From positions 62,001-126,000 of the forward strand of contig JAIOPN010000017.1 of NCBI GenBank assembly GCA_021413865.1: a stretch of DNA of 64,000 bases. Direction: 5' to 3'. Position 1 is the stretch's first letter. Each line of letters starts with the position of its first letter. Of the stretch, positions 51,641-59,866 are shown piece by piece. Position numbers and translations under genes: made by a program. Below the pieces are notes generated by a model. The model was not told where the DNA came from and did not search any database. It worked only from the letters and a program-made list of their open reading frames with translations. This stretch comes from Planctomycetota bacterium. Lineage in GTDB: Bacteria; Planctomycetota; Phycisphaerae; Phycisphaerales; Phycisphaeraceae.

Positions 51641-53647
51641 ATGTGCGGCATCGTCGGCATCCTCAAGGCGCGGCCCTCCAACAACATCGAGTCGGAGAAG
51701 AAGACCCTCGTCGCCATGCGCGACCGCATGGTCCACCGCGGGCCGGACGACGCGGGCATCTGGACCGACGGCCGGTGCATACTGGGCCACCGCAGGCTCT
51801 CCATCATCGACCTCTCCCCCGCCGGCCACCAGCCCATGGGCAACGAGGACGGCTCGGTGCAGATCGTCTTCAACGGCGAGGTCTACAACCACGCCGAGGT
51901 CCGCCCCGAGCTCGAGTCACGCGGCCACAAATACAAATCCCACTCCGACACCGAGACCATCATCCACGGTTACGAGCAGTGGGGCCTCAAAACCTTCGAG
52001 AAGTTCAACGGCATGTGGGGCGTCGCGATCTACGACAACCGCGACCGTGACAAACCTCAGCTCCATCTGGTCCGCGACCGCATCGGTATTAAGCCGATCT
52101 ACATCACCCGCACCCCGGCGGGCGACTGGCTCTTCGCCTCCGAGATCAAGGCGTTGCTCGCCCACCCGGACGTGAAGGCGGAGACCGACCTGACCGCGCT
52201 GTGGCATTACCTCACGTTCATCGTCGCCCCCGCCCCGCTCACGCTCTTCCGCAACATCTTCAAGGTCCCCGCAGGTTGGAGCGTCACGATCGACCACAAC
52301 GGCCGGGCCCGCGCGTCGCAGTGGTGGGACTGTAAGCCCGACGCCTCCGAGATGTTCGACCCCGCGGAGGTGAGCGAGGACAAGTGCGCGGAGATGCTCC
52401 TGGACACGCTGCGCAAGTCGATCAAGCGGCGGATGGTGTCGGACGTGCCGTTCGGCGTGCTGCTCTCGGGCGGCATCGATTCATCGATGAACGTCGCCCT
52501 GATGAGCGAACTGATGGACCGGCCGGTGACGACATTCTCGATCGGCTACGAGGGGCACGAGAGCTACAACGAGTTCCAGTTCGCCCGCCGCATCGCCAAA
52601 CGGTACAAGACAGACCACCACGAGGTGCTGATCAACCGCGAGCAGATGCAGGCGTTCCTGCCCACGCTGATGGAGGTGCAGGACGAGCCGATCGCGGACA
52701 ACGTCTGCATCCCGCTTTATTTCCTCTCCAAGCTCGTGCGCGACTCGGGCACCACCGTCGTGCAGGTCGGCGAGGGGGCGGACGAAAACTGGCTCGGTTA
52801 CTGGTGGTGCGAACACTTCCGGCAGAAATACCAGGACGTGTACCAACCCAACTTCCAAGCGCCGGTCAAACCATCGTGGCTTGGCCGTTTCTTCGGCAAC
52901 AAAGCCCAGCAGACCGTCGCCGCGCTCCCGCTGCCGGGAAACCTCTCGGAAGAGGACCGCGACACCGTCGAACGCGCCCGCGCCGGGCAGGAGATGTTCT
53001 GGTGCGGCGCCGCCTGCTGGTGGGGCTCACGCCGCAAACGCCTCACACCCGATTCAGCTCCGTTCCAGCAGACGATCGACTGCCCCATCGAGGGGTTGCT
53101 CGACGACTCGCACCGCACGCTCGACAGCCACGACATCGTGCGGCACTACCTCGGCCCGCTGGACGGCCGGGTGCCCGAGCCCTCCGTGCTCTACAAGATT
53201 CCCTACATGGAGCACAAGCTCCGCCTCGCCGAGCACCTGCTCATGCGCGTGGACAAGTGCACGATGGCCCACTCCATCGAGGCGCGCGTGCCGTTCCTGG
53301 ATTACGAGATGGTCGATCTCGCCCGCCGCGTCCCCGCCGCCTACAAGCTCAAGGGCGGCATCGGCAAACACCTGCTCAAGAAAGTCGCCGCGCCATTCCT
53401 CGACGAGGACATGATCTACCGCAAGAAGCAGGGCTTCGGCGCGCCGATGGACGAGTGGTTCAAGGAGCCCGAGTTCGGCCGCCGCGCCCAGGACGACTTC
53501 GAGAACTCCTTCCTCGTCAAGCAGGGCCTCGTTGACCGCGACTACGTCCGCGAGATGTTCCAGTCCCAGATGGCCTCGGGCGGCTGGTCGTTCCACCTCT
53601 GGACGCTCATGAACGCGGTGTACTGGCACGACCGCTGGGTGGGGTGA
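51641..53647 (+). CDS. asnB: Asparagine synthase (glutamine-hydrolysing) family amidotransferase, second copy
   Basis: A 668-residue AsnB-type enzyme. The glutaminase starts with the nucleophile Cys (MCGIVGILKARPSNN), then MVHRGPDDAGIW and VQIVFNGEVYNHAEVRPELE. The synthase half has LLSGGIDSSMNVALM, TTVVQVGEGADENWLGYWW and SIEARVPFLDYEMVDL. ATG 51641 is fixed by the need for Cys at position 2. It shares the first enzyme's architecture but differs in the region near residues 380-450. Amidation of ManNAcA or another uronic acid is a reasonable inference. AsnB-like proteins are also part of some exosortase-linked exopolysaccharide loci, and a PEP-CTERM gene follows. Confidence 0.93.
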   Translation: MCGIVGILKARPSNNIESEKKTLVAMRDRMVHRGPDDAGIWTDGRCILGHRRLSIIDLSPAGHQPMGNEDGSVQIVFNGEVYNHAEVRPELESRGHKYKSHSDTETIIHGYEQWGLKTFEKFNGMWGVAIYDNRDRDKPQLHLVRDRIGIKPIYITRTPAGDWLFASEIKALLAHPDVKAETDLTALWHYLTFIVAPAPLTLFRNIFKVPAGWSVTIDHNGRARASQWWDCKPDASEMFDPAEVSEDKCAEMLLDTLRKSIKRRMVSDVPFGVLLSGGIDSSMNVALMSELMDRPVTTFSIGYEGHESYNEFQFARRIAKRYKTDHHEVLINREQMQAFLPTLMEVQDEPIADNVCIPLYFLSKLVRDSGTTVVQVGEGADENWLGYWWCEHFRQKYQDVYQPNFQAPVKPSWLGRFFGNKAQQTVAALPLPGNLSEEDRDTVERARAGQEMFWCGAACWWGSRRKRLTPDSAPFQQTIDCPIEGLLDDSHRTLDSHDIVRHYLGPLDGRVPEPSVLYKIPYMEHKLRLAEHLLMRVDKCTMAHSIEARVPFLDYEMVDLARRVPAAYKLKGGIGKHLLKKVAAPFLDEDMIYRKKQGFGAPMDEWFKEPEFGRRAQDDFENSFLVKQGLVDRDYVREMFQSQMASGGWSFHLWTLMNAVYWHDRWVG

Positions 53648-53650
53648 CTG

Positions 53651-53818
53651 GGCGGTGTAGGGTGTGTGGAGCGGAGCGCAACACACCATTCCCAATTCCG
53701 TTCGCGCGGAGCGTGAAGAGACGTACAACAAAGCCGCGCGGTTGTGTTGTTGTGGATGGGGTGTGTTTGCTGGTGACGGGAATGGTGCGTTGCGCTCCGC
53801 TCCACACACCCTACCGCC
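53651..53818. repeat. Large nested inverted repeat
   Basis: Outer arms 53651-53693 and 53778-53818 (GGCGGTGTAGGGTGTGTGGA... versus its reverse complement) are near-perfect over about 40 bp. The interior carries a further near-palindrome centred on CCGCGCGG, flanked by ACAACAAAG and TTGTGTTGT. It begins 4 bp after the AsnB stop and lies before the terminator of the convergent PEP-CTERM gene. No coding potential. Confidence 0.85.
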
Positions 53819-53822
53819 AATC

Positions 53823-53856
53823 CAAAAGAACGAGCCCGGAGGGTTGCTCCGGGCTC
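53823..53856 (-). terminator. Intrinsic terminator of the PEP-CTERM gene
   Basis: Read leftward, GAGCCCGGAG and CTCCGGGCTC form a perfect 10-bp stem around a 5-base loop (CAACC), followed by GTTCTTTT. It lies about 35 bp after the stop codon of the PEP-CTERM gene. Confidence 0.85.
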
Positions 53857-53889
53857 ATGAGAAGAACATTGGATTTGAGTGCGTCGCGC

Positions 53890-54711
53890 TCAGGCCTTCC
53901 GCGTGCGGCGGCCGAGTTTGAGGGCCAGGCCGGCCAGGCCCATGAGGCCCATCGCGGCGGTGGCGGGCTCGGGGTTGGGCACGGCGTCGTTGTGGGGCGT
54001 GGGCTCGACGGGGTTGTCGCCGGGGCCACCGGGGTTCTCTTTGGTGAAGATGGCGCCGACGGCGTCGATCTCGGCGCCGGCGTAGAGGAGCGCCGAGCCG
54101 GTGAGCGTGCCGACGGGCACTCCGTTGACGCTGCGGGCATCCACAAGACGGACGGCGTTGAAGCCGAGCACGCCGGGATCGAAGCCGGGCAGATAGGCAT
54201 CCAGGTCAAGACCACGCGTCCCGCCGCCGATCTGGCCGATCGCGACGTAGCCATCCGGGGCGACGCTGATGCCGTTGGCGTTCAGGAGCGTCACGGTCGA
54301 GGCCGTGGGATGGATGGAGATGTAGGTGTCCTCGACCATGTTGCCGATCTCGAAGATCCAGAGGTCGAGGTCCGAGGAGCCGCTGTTAGTCAGGAGGTTG
54401 TCGGTGAAGCCGACGTTGAGCATGCCGCCGCCACCCAGGGAGTAGGCGCCGCTGCCGCCGGTCTTGCTGTTGGGCACGAAGTCGGGGACGCCCAGCGAGC
54501 TCGCGGGGTTGAGGAAGTTCGCGGCCGTCGCGGACGGGCCGCCGCTGTAGAGCTGATCGGAGGAGAGCACGACGTCGGCGAAGCTGACCGCGCCATCGGT
54601 GAACTCGATACCGCCGTACGTGACCGCCTGGGCGGTGCCGGGCTGCACAAAGCTGAACAGCGCCGCAGCCAGAGCCAGACCAGCCAGTTTCTTAGTAACC
54701 TTGAAGCTCAT
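53890..54711 (-). CDS. PEP-CTERM sorting domain protein
   Basis: A 273-residue secreted protein. The N-terminal signal peptide is KKLAGLALAAALFSFVQPGT, cleaved after about AQA. The body has strands rich in Gly, Asp and Ser (SSDLDLWIFEIGNMVEDTYI). The C-terminus is a classic PEP-CTERM: VPNPEPATAAMGLMGLAGLA followed by a basic tail LKLGRRTRKA. Such proteins are cleaved by an exosortase and delivered to the cell surface or matrix. A strong ribosome-binding site (AAGGAGAT) precedes the ATG. No exosortase is in the window. Function of the mature part unknown. Confidence 0.93.
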   Translation of the reverse strand: MSFKVTKKLAGLALAAALFSFVQPGTAQAVTYGGIEFTDGAVSFADVVLSSDQLYSGGPSATAANFLNPASSLGVPDFVPNSKTGGSGAYSLGGGGMLNVGFTDNLLTNSGSSDLDLWIFEIGNMVEDTYISIHPTASTVTLLNANGISVAPDGYVAIGQIGGGTRGLDLDAYLPGFDPGVLGFNAVRLVDARSVNGVPVGTLTGSALLYAGAEIDAVGAIFTKENPGGPGDNPVEPTPHNDAVPNPEPATAAMGLMGLAGLALKLGRRTRKA

Positions 54712-55159
54712 CGAAATCTCCTTGCAAGTACACGAGCCGTCTCCTGATCATGCACAACGACGCTCGTCTCTTTCTTCCGCTCCAATCGATTCAAACCGCG
54801 ACAAAAAAACCGCGCTCGGGGCATGGTCATCCGCGTGACCAAACCAGCTCCCCGATCCGATGTCCCGCCGCAGGCCTTATCCCGCTGACGGGCTCCAACC
54901 TTCCTTGTTGGCTAACGAAACATTACACCCGCTTTTCATGCAGGCAAGTCGAATCCCTGCCTCAATCTGTTTATTGAACGGCATTTAGGCCCCATAAAAT
55001 ACCCCAGATTCGCCAAGCCGCACGCCCAGCGTCAATGATACGCAACTCTTACTATAGGCATGGGATACGATAGCGCAAATCCACTATGCACGCGATTCTG
55101 ATCGTGATTCACTGCCATAACTGCGGTTAGGCGTTCGACGGGCCAAGGGGAGCCTTTAC
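54712..55159. other. Intergenic region upstream of the PEP-CTERM gene
   Basis: This 448-bp stretch is visibly less GC-rich than its surroundings and has no plausible gene. It ends in the AAGGAGAT ribosome-binding site (54716-54723) for the PEP-CTERM gene and must hold that gene's promoter. I saw no clear riboswitch-like or repeat structure. Confidence 0.55.
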
Positions 55160-56665
55160 CTAACCCCCCACCGCAAGAATCCGCCAAGGTTTCTTACCAT
55201 TTCTCCGTTCCACCCTCAGAACCTCGCGGCCAAACGTCCAACCCCGGGCCTTGACCCATGACTCAAAGGCGGCGTCGCACGGCTCAATCACGAACAGTGG
55301 GCCGGGGGGCAGTTCCCCACGCTCCGCCTCCGCCACCGAATACAACCGTCGCTCCGCGTAGAAGCTCACCTGGACCCGCACCAGGTAGGGTGCGACGACC
55401 TGGGCGTCCGCCGGCAGCTCCCGCCCGATCCGCCGCCCCAGTTCCTCGACGCCCTCGTACAACCCACGCTGGTACGTCGCGTAGAACGGTACGCCCCGCT
55501 GCGCGATCAGCACCCCCATCGTCTTGGAGACGTTCGCGCCCACCCAGAGAAACATCAGCGCGATAAACACCCGACCGCCCCAGGGCTGCCGGATGGCGCG
55601 ATCGAGCCACACGACCGTCAGCCACCACCCATACGCCAGCAGCGGTAGGATCGGGAGGAAGTACCGCACGTCCGGCAGGAAGAGCAGCCACTGCACCATG
55701 AAGAGCGCGACCACCATGCCCCACAGCACGCGCCGCCGCACGAGCATGATCCCGCTGATAAAAATCGTCGCCGAGAGCGCCAGGTCGAGCGGGGGCACAC
55801 CGAACTTGTTGCCCATCACAGCCCGGGGTGTTGTGTTGAGGAAGAGGTCCGGCGCGTTCTCGAACGCCATTTGACGGAGCGTGACGTTGAGGTCCGGGCC
55901 GAGCCGGTTGAGGATTTCCTGCTCCTTGGATGTCAGCACCGTCCCCCTGGTCGATCGAGGATCACACAGGCGCACCGCGACAACGACCGCCAATATCCCC
56001 AGCAGCGCCGCCGCGAAGCGCCAGCGGCGCGGGCTGGTGAATATCCGCCACACCAGCGCGACCACCGCCGCCGCGACGAAGACCAGCACCACCAATCGGA
56101 ACGCCGCCATGACCGCCACGCCCGCCGCCAGCGTGGGCCAGTCGATCCACCACCGCCCCCCGCCGCGCCGCAGCGACTCGTACCCGACGAGGAACAGCAT
56201 CGCACCGAGTAAAAACGGCATGTCGGTCAGCAGGTCGAGGCTGTGCACGTAGAACGTGGTGCAGACGCCCAGCATGAGCGTGACAATCGCCGCCGTGCCC
56301 CGGTCGGCGTGCATCGCGAACAAACGGTAAGTCAACCCCAGCACCGCCAGCCCGCACCCCAGCATCAAACCCAGCGCCGGCCAGAGCACCTGCGGCCCGA
56401 ACACGCGGAAGACCCCCGCCAGCAGATACGGCAACCCCGGGTTCGCACGCCCCTCGGCCCCGCGCGGATGCGTGAACCCGCGTCCCTCGGCCAGGTTCAG
56501 GCCGATCGTCGCGTAGAGCGCCGAGTCGCGTGACATCCGCCACTGGCCGTTGAACCCCGCGACCAGCATCAGCATCGCCGCGCCAACCAGCCACCCACGG
56601 TGGCGCTCCGCCCACGCACGCAGCCACGCCGCCGCGCCGGGTTGTGCAACCTGTGATTGCCCCAT
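55160..56665 (-). CDS. GT39-like integral membrane glycosyltransferase
   Basis: A 501-residue protein with about ten membrane helices. The first periplasmic loop has GQWRMSRDSALYATIGLNLAEG, the acidic-residue region typical of GT-C enzymes, followed by GFTHPRGAEGRANPGLPYLL. A later loop carries the DVRYFLPILPLLAYGWWL segment. The C-terminal ~110 residues are soluble. It would transfer a sugar from a polyprenyl-phosphate donor outside the inner membrane. Distance from the polysaccharide operon is small, so a role in decorating the polymer or surface proteins is possible. Donor and acceptor unknown. Confidence 0.78.
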   Translation of the reverse strand: MGQSQVAQPGAAAWLRAWAERHRGWLVGAAMLMLVAGFNGQWRMSRDSALYATIGLNLAEGRGFTHPRGAEGRANPGLPYLLAGVFRVFGPQVLWPALGLMLGCGLAVLGLTYRLFAMHADRGTAAIVTLMLGVCTTFYVHSLDLLTDMPFLLGAMLFLVGYESLRRGGGRWWIDWPTLAAGVAVMAAFRLVVLVFVAAAVVALVWRIFTSPRRWRFAAALLGILAVVVAVRLCDPRSTRGTVLTSKEQEILNRLGPDLNVTLRQMAFENAPDLFLNTTPRAVMGNKFGVPPLDLALSATIFISGIMLVRRRVLWGMVVALFMVQWLLFLPDVRYFLPILPLLAYGWWLTVVWLDRAIRQPWGGRVFIALMFLWVGANVSKTMGVLIAQRGVPFYATYQRGLYEGVEELGRRIGRELPADAQVVAPYLVRVQVSFYAERRLYSVAEAERGELPPGPLFVIEPCDAAFESWVKARGWTFGREVLRVERRNGKKPWRILAVGG

Positions 56666-56698
56666 AAGCCGGCAGCATCATAACGCCCCGCCGCTCGT

Positions 56699-56718
56699 GG
56701 CCGCTTGCGGTTTAGCGC
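56699..56718 (+). repeat. Dispersed palindromic element (one-mismatch copy)
   Basis: GGCCGCTTGCGGTTTAGCGC differs by one base from the GCCGCTNGCGGCTTAGCG core. It lies in the gap between the GT39-like and DUF4139 genes, overlapping no coding sequence. Confidence 0.6.
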
Positions 56719-56722
56719 GGGG

Positions 56723-58156
56723 CTACGGATTCACGTCCGCCTTCTGCAATGTGACGTTGTTCTGCTTCGCGTTACGCCCCTGCGAAGTCACAACCTCATG
56801 CAGGAGATCGACGCGTTTGCCCGCATCGACCGTCGTCGTGAACTCGACGGTGCGGAAGTCGAACAGCTTGATGCCGGGGATCGTGCTGCGGTAGGTGACG
56901 TGGCCGTCGTAGCTCCGCCGGACCTCGACCTCGATCTGCTTGGCGGTGTAGTTGCGGATGCGCTGCGTGAAGACGGCGTGCTCGTCCCAGCCGGCGACGT
57001 TCGAGTTCACCTCGATCTCCGCCGGGCCCCCGATCTGCTTGAAGACGTTCATGCCGTTGATCTGCATCCAGATGTTGCCTCGCGAGACGCGGAGCTTGAT
57101 GAGCTCGAAGATGACCTCCGGGTCTTCGCCGAGGTTGACCTCGATCTTGTCGCCGATGGGGATGTATTTCGTCTGCTGCGCCGCGAGGAAGCTCAGGCCG
57201 TCCCGGCCGTTGTCGCGGAAGATGCGGACGATGCCGTCGGGCATGGGGGTGGTGCCGAGCTTGGATTTCTCGTCGTTGGTGAGGATGTACATGCGGACGA
57301 GCCGGTCACCGTACTCCATGGGGCGATAGCGGTACTGCACCTTGAAGGGCACATCGAGCGCCTCGAAGGATCGCATGCGCTTGGACCAGCCGTTGGGGAT
57401 GGTCTCAGTGCCGTCGATGGTGTAGATGAAGTACTCGCTGAGGCCCTCCTTGATGACCTGTTTTTCCTCCACCATCTCCGATACCGCGCCCGCCATCGCC
57501 GGGGCGGGCGCCGCCGGGACACGCTGCATCATCTGCCTGGCTGCGCTGCGGCGCGTGGCCTTGAACTGATCCGCATCCATGCGGCCCACCTCGCTCATCG
57601 GCACTTGCGCCAGCGCCGCGATTTTTTCGACGAGGTTGATCGTGCCGACGACCAGGCGGACCTGCGCATCCTCGTAATCCTCCCCGGAGTTGTTGATGAC
57701 GCGGACGAAGTTCTCCAGCTTCATCCTCGTCTCGTCCGCCGAGGCGACGCCGACGTAATCCGCCCGCCACGAGATGCCGCTGGTGAAATAGGTGATCTCG
57801 ACCGTCGCGTCGCCGTCGATTGCGCTCTGCACGTTCCAGTAGAGCATTTGTGGCTTGTCGTGTGGGAAGGTCGTGTCCGCCACCTCCAGCTTGTCGGCGT
57901 TGGTGATGAAGCGCAGCTCCACGCTCGTTGGGTCGATCAGCGTGTTGGCCCAGGAGAACTGGAGCGGGTTAACGCCTTTCTTAAAACTCACGACGCGCGT
58001 CTCACGCACGAGCGTAAGGTCCTCGGAGTTGTAGATGGTGAGTTGCACCGTCGCACGGCTGGGCACGGTGGAGAGGTCGATGTTCTTGGCCTGGGCCGAC
58101 ACGGCCGTCAGCAGGAGCACCGCAAATGCCGCCGTGTATCGCATGATTGTGTTCAT
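56723..58156 (-). CDS. DUF4139 domain-containing secreted protein
   Basis: A 477-residue protein with a signal peptide (YTAAFAVLLLTAVSAQAKN). The mature part matches DUF4139 (VQLTIYNSEDLTLVRETR; VEITYFTSGISWRADYVG; LENFVRVINNSGEDYEDAQV; VQYRYRPMEYGDRLVRMYIL). Family members are beta-rich proteins of unknown function, often secreted. A Met/Ala/Pro-rich insertion near residue 220 may be a linker. It is 108 bp downstream of a shorter paralogue on the same strand. Start at the first ATG, which gives the complete signal peptide. Confidence 0.87.
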   Translation of the reverse strand: MNTIMRYTAAFAVLLLTAVSAQAKNIDLSTVPSRATVQLTIYNSEDLTLVRETRVVSFKKGVNPLQFSWANTLIDPTSVELRFITNADKLEVADTTFPHDKPQMLYWNVQSAIDGDATVEITYFTSGISWRADYVGVASADETRMKLENFVRVINNSGEDYEDAQVRLVVGTINLVEKIAALAQVPMSEVGRMDADQFKATRRSAARQMMQRVPAAPAPAMAGAVSEMVEEKQVIKEGLSEYFIYTIDGTETIPNGWSKRMRSFEALDVPFKVQYRYRPMEYGDRLVRMYILTNDEKSKLGTTPMPDGIVRIFRDNGRDGLSFLAAQQTKYIPIGDKIEVNLGEDPEVIFELIKLRVSRGNIWMQINGMNVFKQIGGPAEIEVNSNVAGWDEHAVFTQRIRNYTAKQIEVEVRRSYDGHVTYRSTIPGIKLFDFRTVEFTTTVDAGKRVDLLHEVVTSQGRNAKQNNVTLQKADVNP

Positions 58157-58264
58157 GAGGTCTGATTCCGGTGGGGCAGGCGTCTCGCCTGCCGCCGGCC
58201 TTCCGAGGCCGGTCTGATTTCAAAGAGGAAGAGGCAGGCGGGACGCCCCCCGCCCGACACAGAT
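58157..58264. repeat. GGCAGGCG palindromes between the DUF4139 paralogues
   Basis: GGCAGGCGTCTCGCCTGCC is a near-perfect palindrome (58175-58194), and a second related unit GGCAGGCGGGACGCC follows about 45 bp later. CGGCCTTCCGAGGCCG lies between them as another short hairpin. The whole gap is thus a cluster of small stems between two cotranscribed genes. Confidence 0.65.
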
Positions 58265-59464
58265 TCACCACTCGTTGTGCAGGATGACGTGCAGCAGGTA
58301 CGTCGCCTTCTCCGCCTTGCCATCTTTGGCGCGGGCCGGGAGGTTGACGTGGAACAACACCTTGTCCTGGGTGGTCTTTTCCTTGTCAGCGTCGCCGAGC
58401 GTGGTCTTGGGGCCGAGTTCCCACTGAACCTCGCGGCCGGTGTCGCCGATCAACTCACGGCGGATGTAGGCGACGGACTCGGCGACGTCGAGCGTCACCG
58501 GCTGGTCCTTGAAGTTCTCGATCTCGTACTTGAGGACGATCTCCTGGTTGTAGAGGTTGCCCGCGATGCGCGTGCGGTTGTTCGACTCGGTGGTCCGCTT
58601 GACCACGATGTCCTGCGCCACGCCCAGGTATAGCCGCATCTCGTCGTCGATGGGGGTGAATCGGCCCCAGTCCTCGCCCAGGAAGGCGGTCGTGCCCTTG
58701 CCGTCGTCCTGGAAGATGCGCACCTTGCCCGCGGGCATGGCGGCGGTCCCCAGGCGGTTCGCCTTGGCGTTCTTGACCACGTAGTGCATGGGCACGCGGA
58801 GCTTGTTCTGGGCGCGGTCGAGGTAGTCGAACTCGGCGGGGTTGCAGGTGTACGTCTTGGTAACGGGGACCTGCTCGACCTTCTCCATGAGGAGTTGCTT
58901 GGTCTCGTTGACGCCGATGGGCTTGAGGAAGCGGCGGCCGAAACCCGCCCAGAGGCCGGTCGAACCGAACTCCTCGTTGGCCAGGTTCTGCACGCGGATG
59001 TATTGCCAGAGAGAAAGCGACTTCTCATCCCGCGCCGCGACGGCCCTGTAGTTAAAACTCTTGCTCAGGTTCCCCAGCACGTAGCTGATGCGGACCCGCG
59101 TGCCGCCCGAGTCGCTCGACGCCACCTGCCAGACGAGCGATTGCTCGTTGGGCGGGTAGCTGACGGAGAGGACCTTGGCGTCGAGATTTTTGCCCTGCTC
59201 GGGGGCGATGACGCGGAAGACGATCGTCTCCGGGTCGATGGCCGTGCCCGCCCAGGAGAAATCCACCTGGTTCACCCCCTTGACCAGGGGGACGATGCGT
59301 TCCTCTTCGACAAGGGTGGTATTCGGGTTGTCGAGTTGAATCTCGACGCGCTCGCGCACGGGGAGGGTGATGAGCTTGATCCTCGCCCAGGCGGGTGTCG
59401 CCGTGCCGGCGAGGGCCAACGCGAGCGTCATCGTCCAGCACGCAAGCCTGATTCGTCGTGACAT
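58265..59464 (-). CDS. DUF4139-like secreted protein (shorter paralogue)
   Basis: A 399-residue protein with a signal peptide (LACWTMTLALALAGTATPAW). It follows the same plan as its neighbour: IQLDNPNTTLVEEERIVPLV, VKGVNQVDFSWAGTAIDPET, VRISYVLGNLSKSFNYRAVA, VRIFQDDGKGTTAFLGEDWG, IVLKYEIENFKDQPVTLDVA. The middle region is shorter and the C-terminus ends at LLHVILHNEW. A CAGGAG ribosome-binding site precedes the ATG. The two genes are probably a duplicated operon. Function unknown. Confidence 0.83.
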   Translation of the reverse strand: MSRRIRLACWTMTLALALAGTATPAWARIKLITLPVRERVEIQLDNPNTTLVEEERIVPLVKGVNQVDFSWAGTAIDPETIVFRVIAPEQGKNLDAKVLSVSYPPNEQSLVWQVASSDSGGTRVRISYVLGNLSKSFNYRAVAARDEKSLSLWQYIRVQNLANEEFGSTGLWAGFGRRFLKPIGVNETKQLLMEKVEQVPVTKTYTCNPAEFDYLDRAQNKLRVPMHYVVKNAKANRLGTAAMPAGKVRIFQDDGKGTTAFLGEDWGRFTPIDDEMRLYLGVAQDIVVKRTTESNNRTRIAGNLYNQEIVLKYEIENFKDQPVTLDVAESVAYIRRELIGDTGREVQWELGPKTTLGDADKEKTTQDKVLFHVNLPARAKDGKAEKATYLLHVILHNEW

Positions 59465-59866
59465 GGTCTGTACTCCTGCGGTGAAGGCCCGGGGGCCGGG
59501 CGGGGTGCTTACTTAGATGTATCTTCCGACGCACAGGGATCAGTCATGGTTCCCGGTTGGAAGTTTTTTTAGAAGGTCGTCGCAAAACCTGAAAATACCC
59601 ACAATGATCGCCAAGGCGAAGGAGGCACGGTGAGGTACGGGGATCGGCGGAGGAATAGGCTCTGAGAAACGTATCCTCCGCTTCGGTGTTTTCCCGGTTC
59701 TCGTCCGCCGCCAACGTGTCCGTCGTGCCATGGTTCTGACACCCGGGAGTCTCATTACCGTCTGAGCCGATCCGGTCAACGATAGCCCAACGCAACCAGC
59801 ACACCGCACCCTTGTGGGATGCAGTGTGGCACCCGAAGCAGTAAATGTCCACCGAAAGACGCCCTC
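59465..59866. other. Intergenic region without a recognisable gene
   Basis: This 402-bp stretch contains only short open frames with unlikely composition. The one notable structure is GCGGAGGA (59647-59654) pairing with TCCTCCGC (59674-59681), followed on the plus strand by TTCGGTGTTTTCCC. It could be a 3'-end structure, but there is no matching gene upstream. The promoter for the DUF4139-type pair should lie near its left end. Confidence 0.5.

Noticed and set aside
48782-51892. Longer start (to 51892) for the second bidomain oxidoreductase
   Set aside because: The added 135 residues are antisense to the asnB start and not dehydrogenase-like; the ATG at 51487 opens the conserved N-terminus.
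55031-55036. Possible -35 box (TTGACG, leftward) upstream of the PEP-CTERM gene
   Set aside because: No acceptable -10 box lies 16-18 bp downstream; the match is too weak to call.
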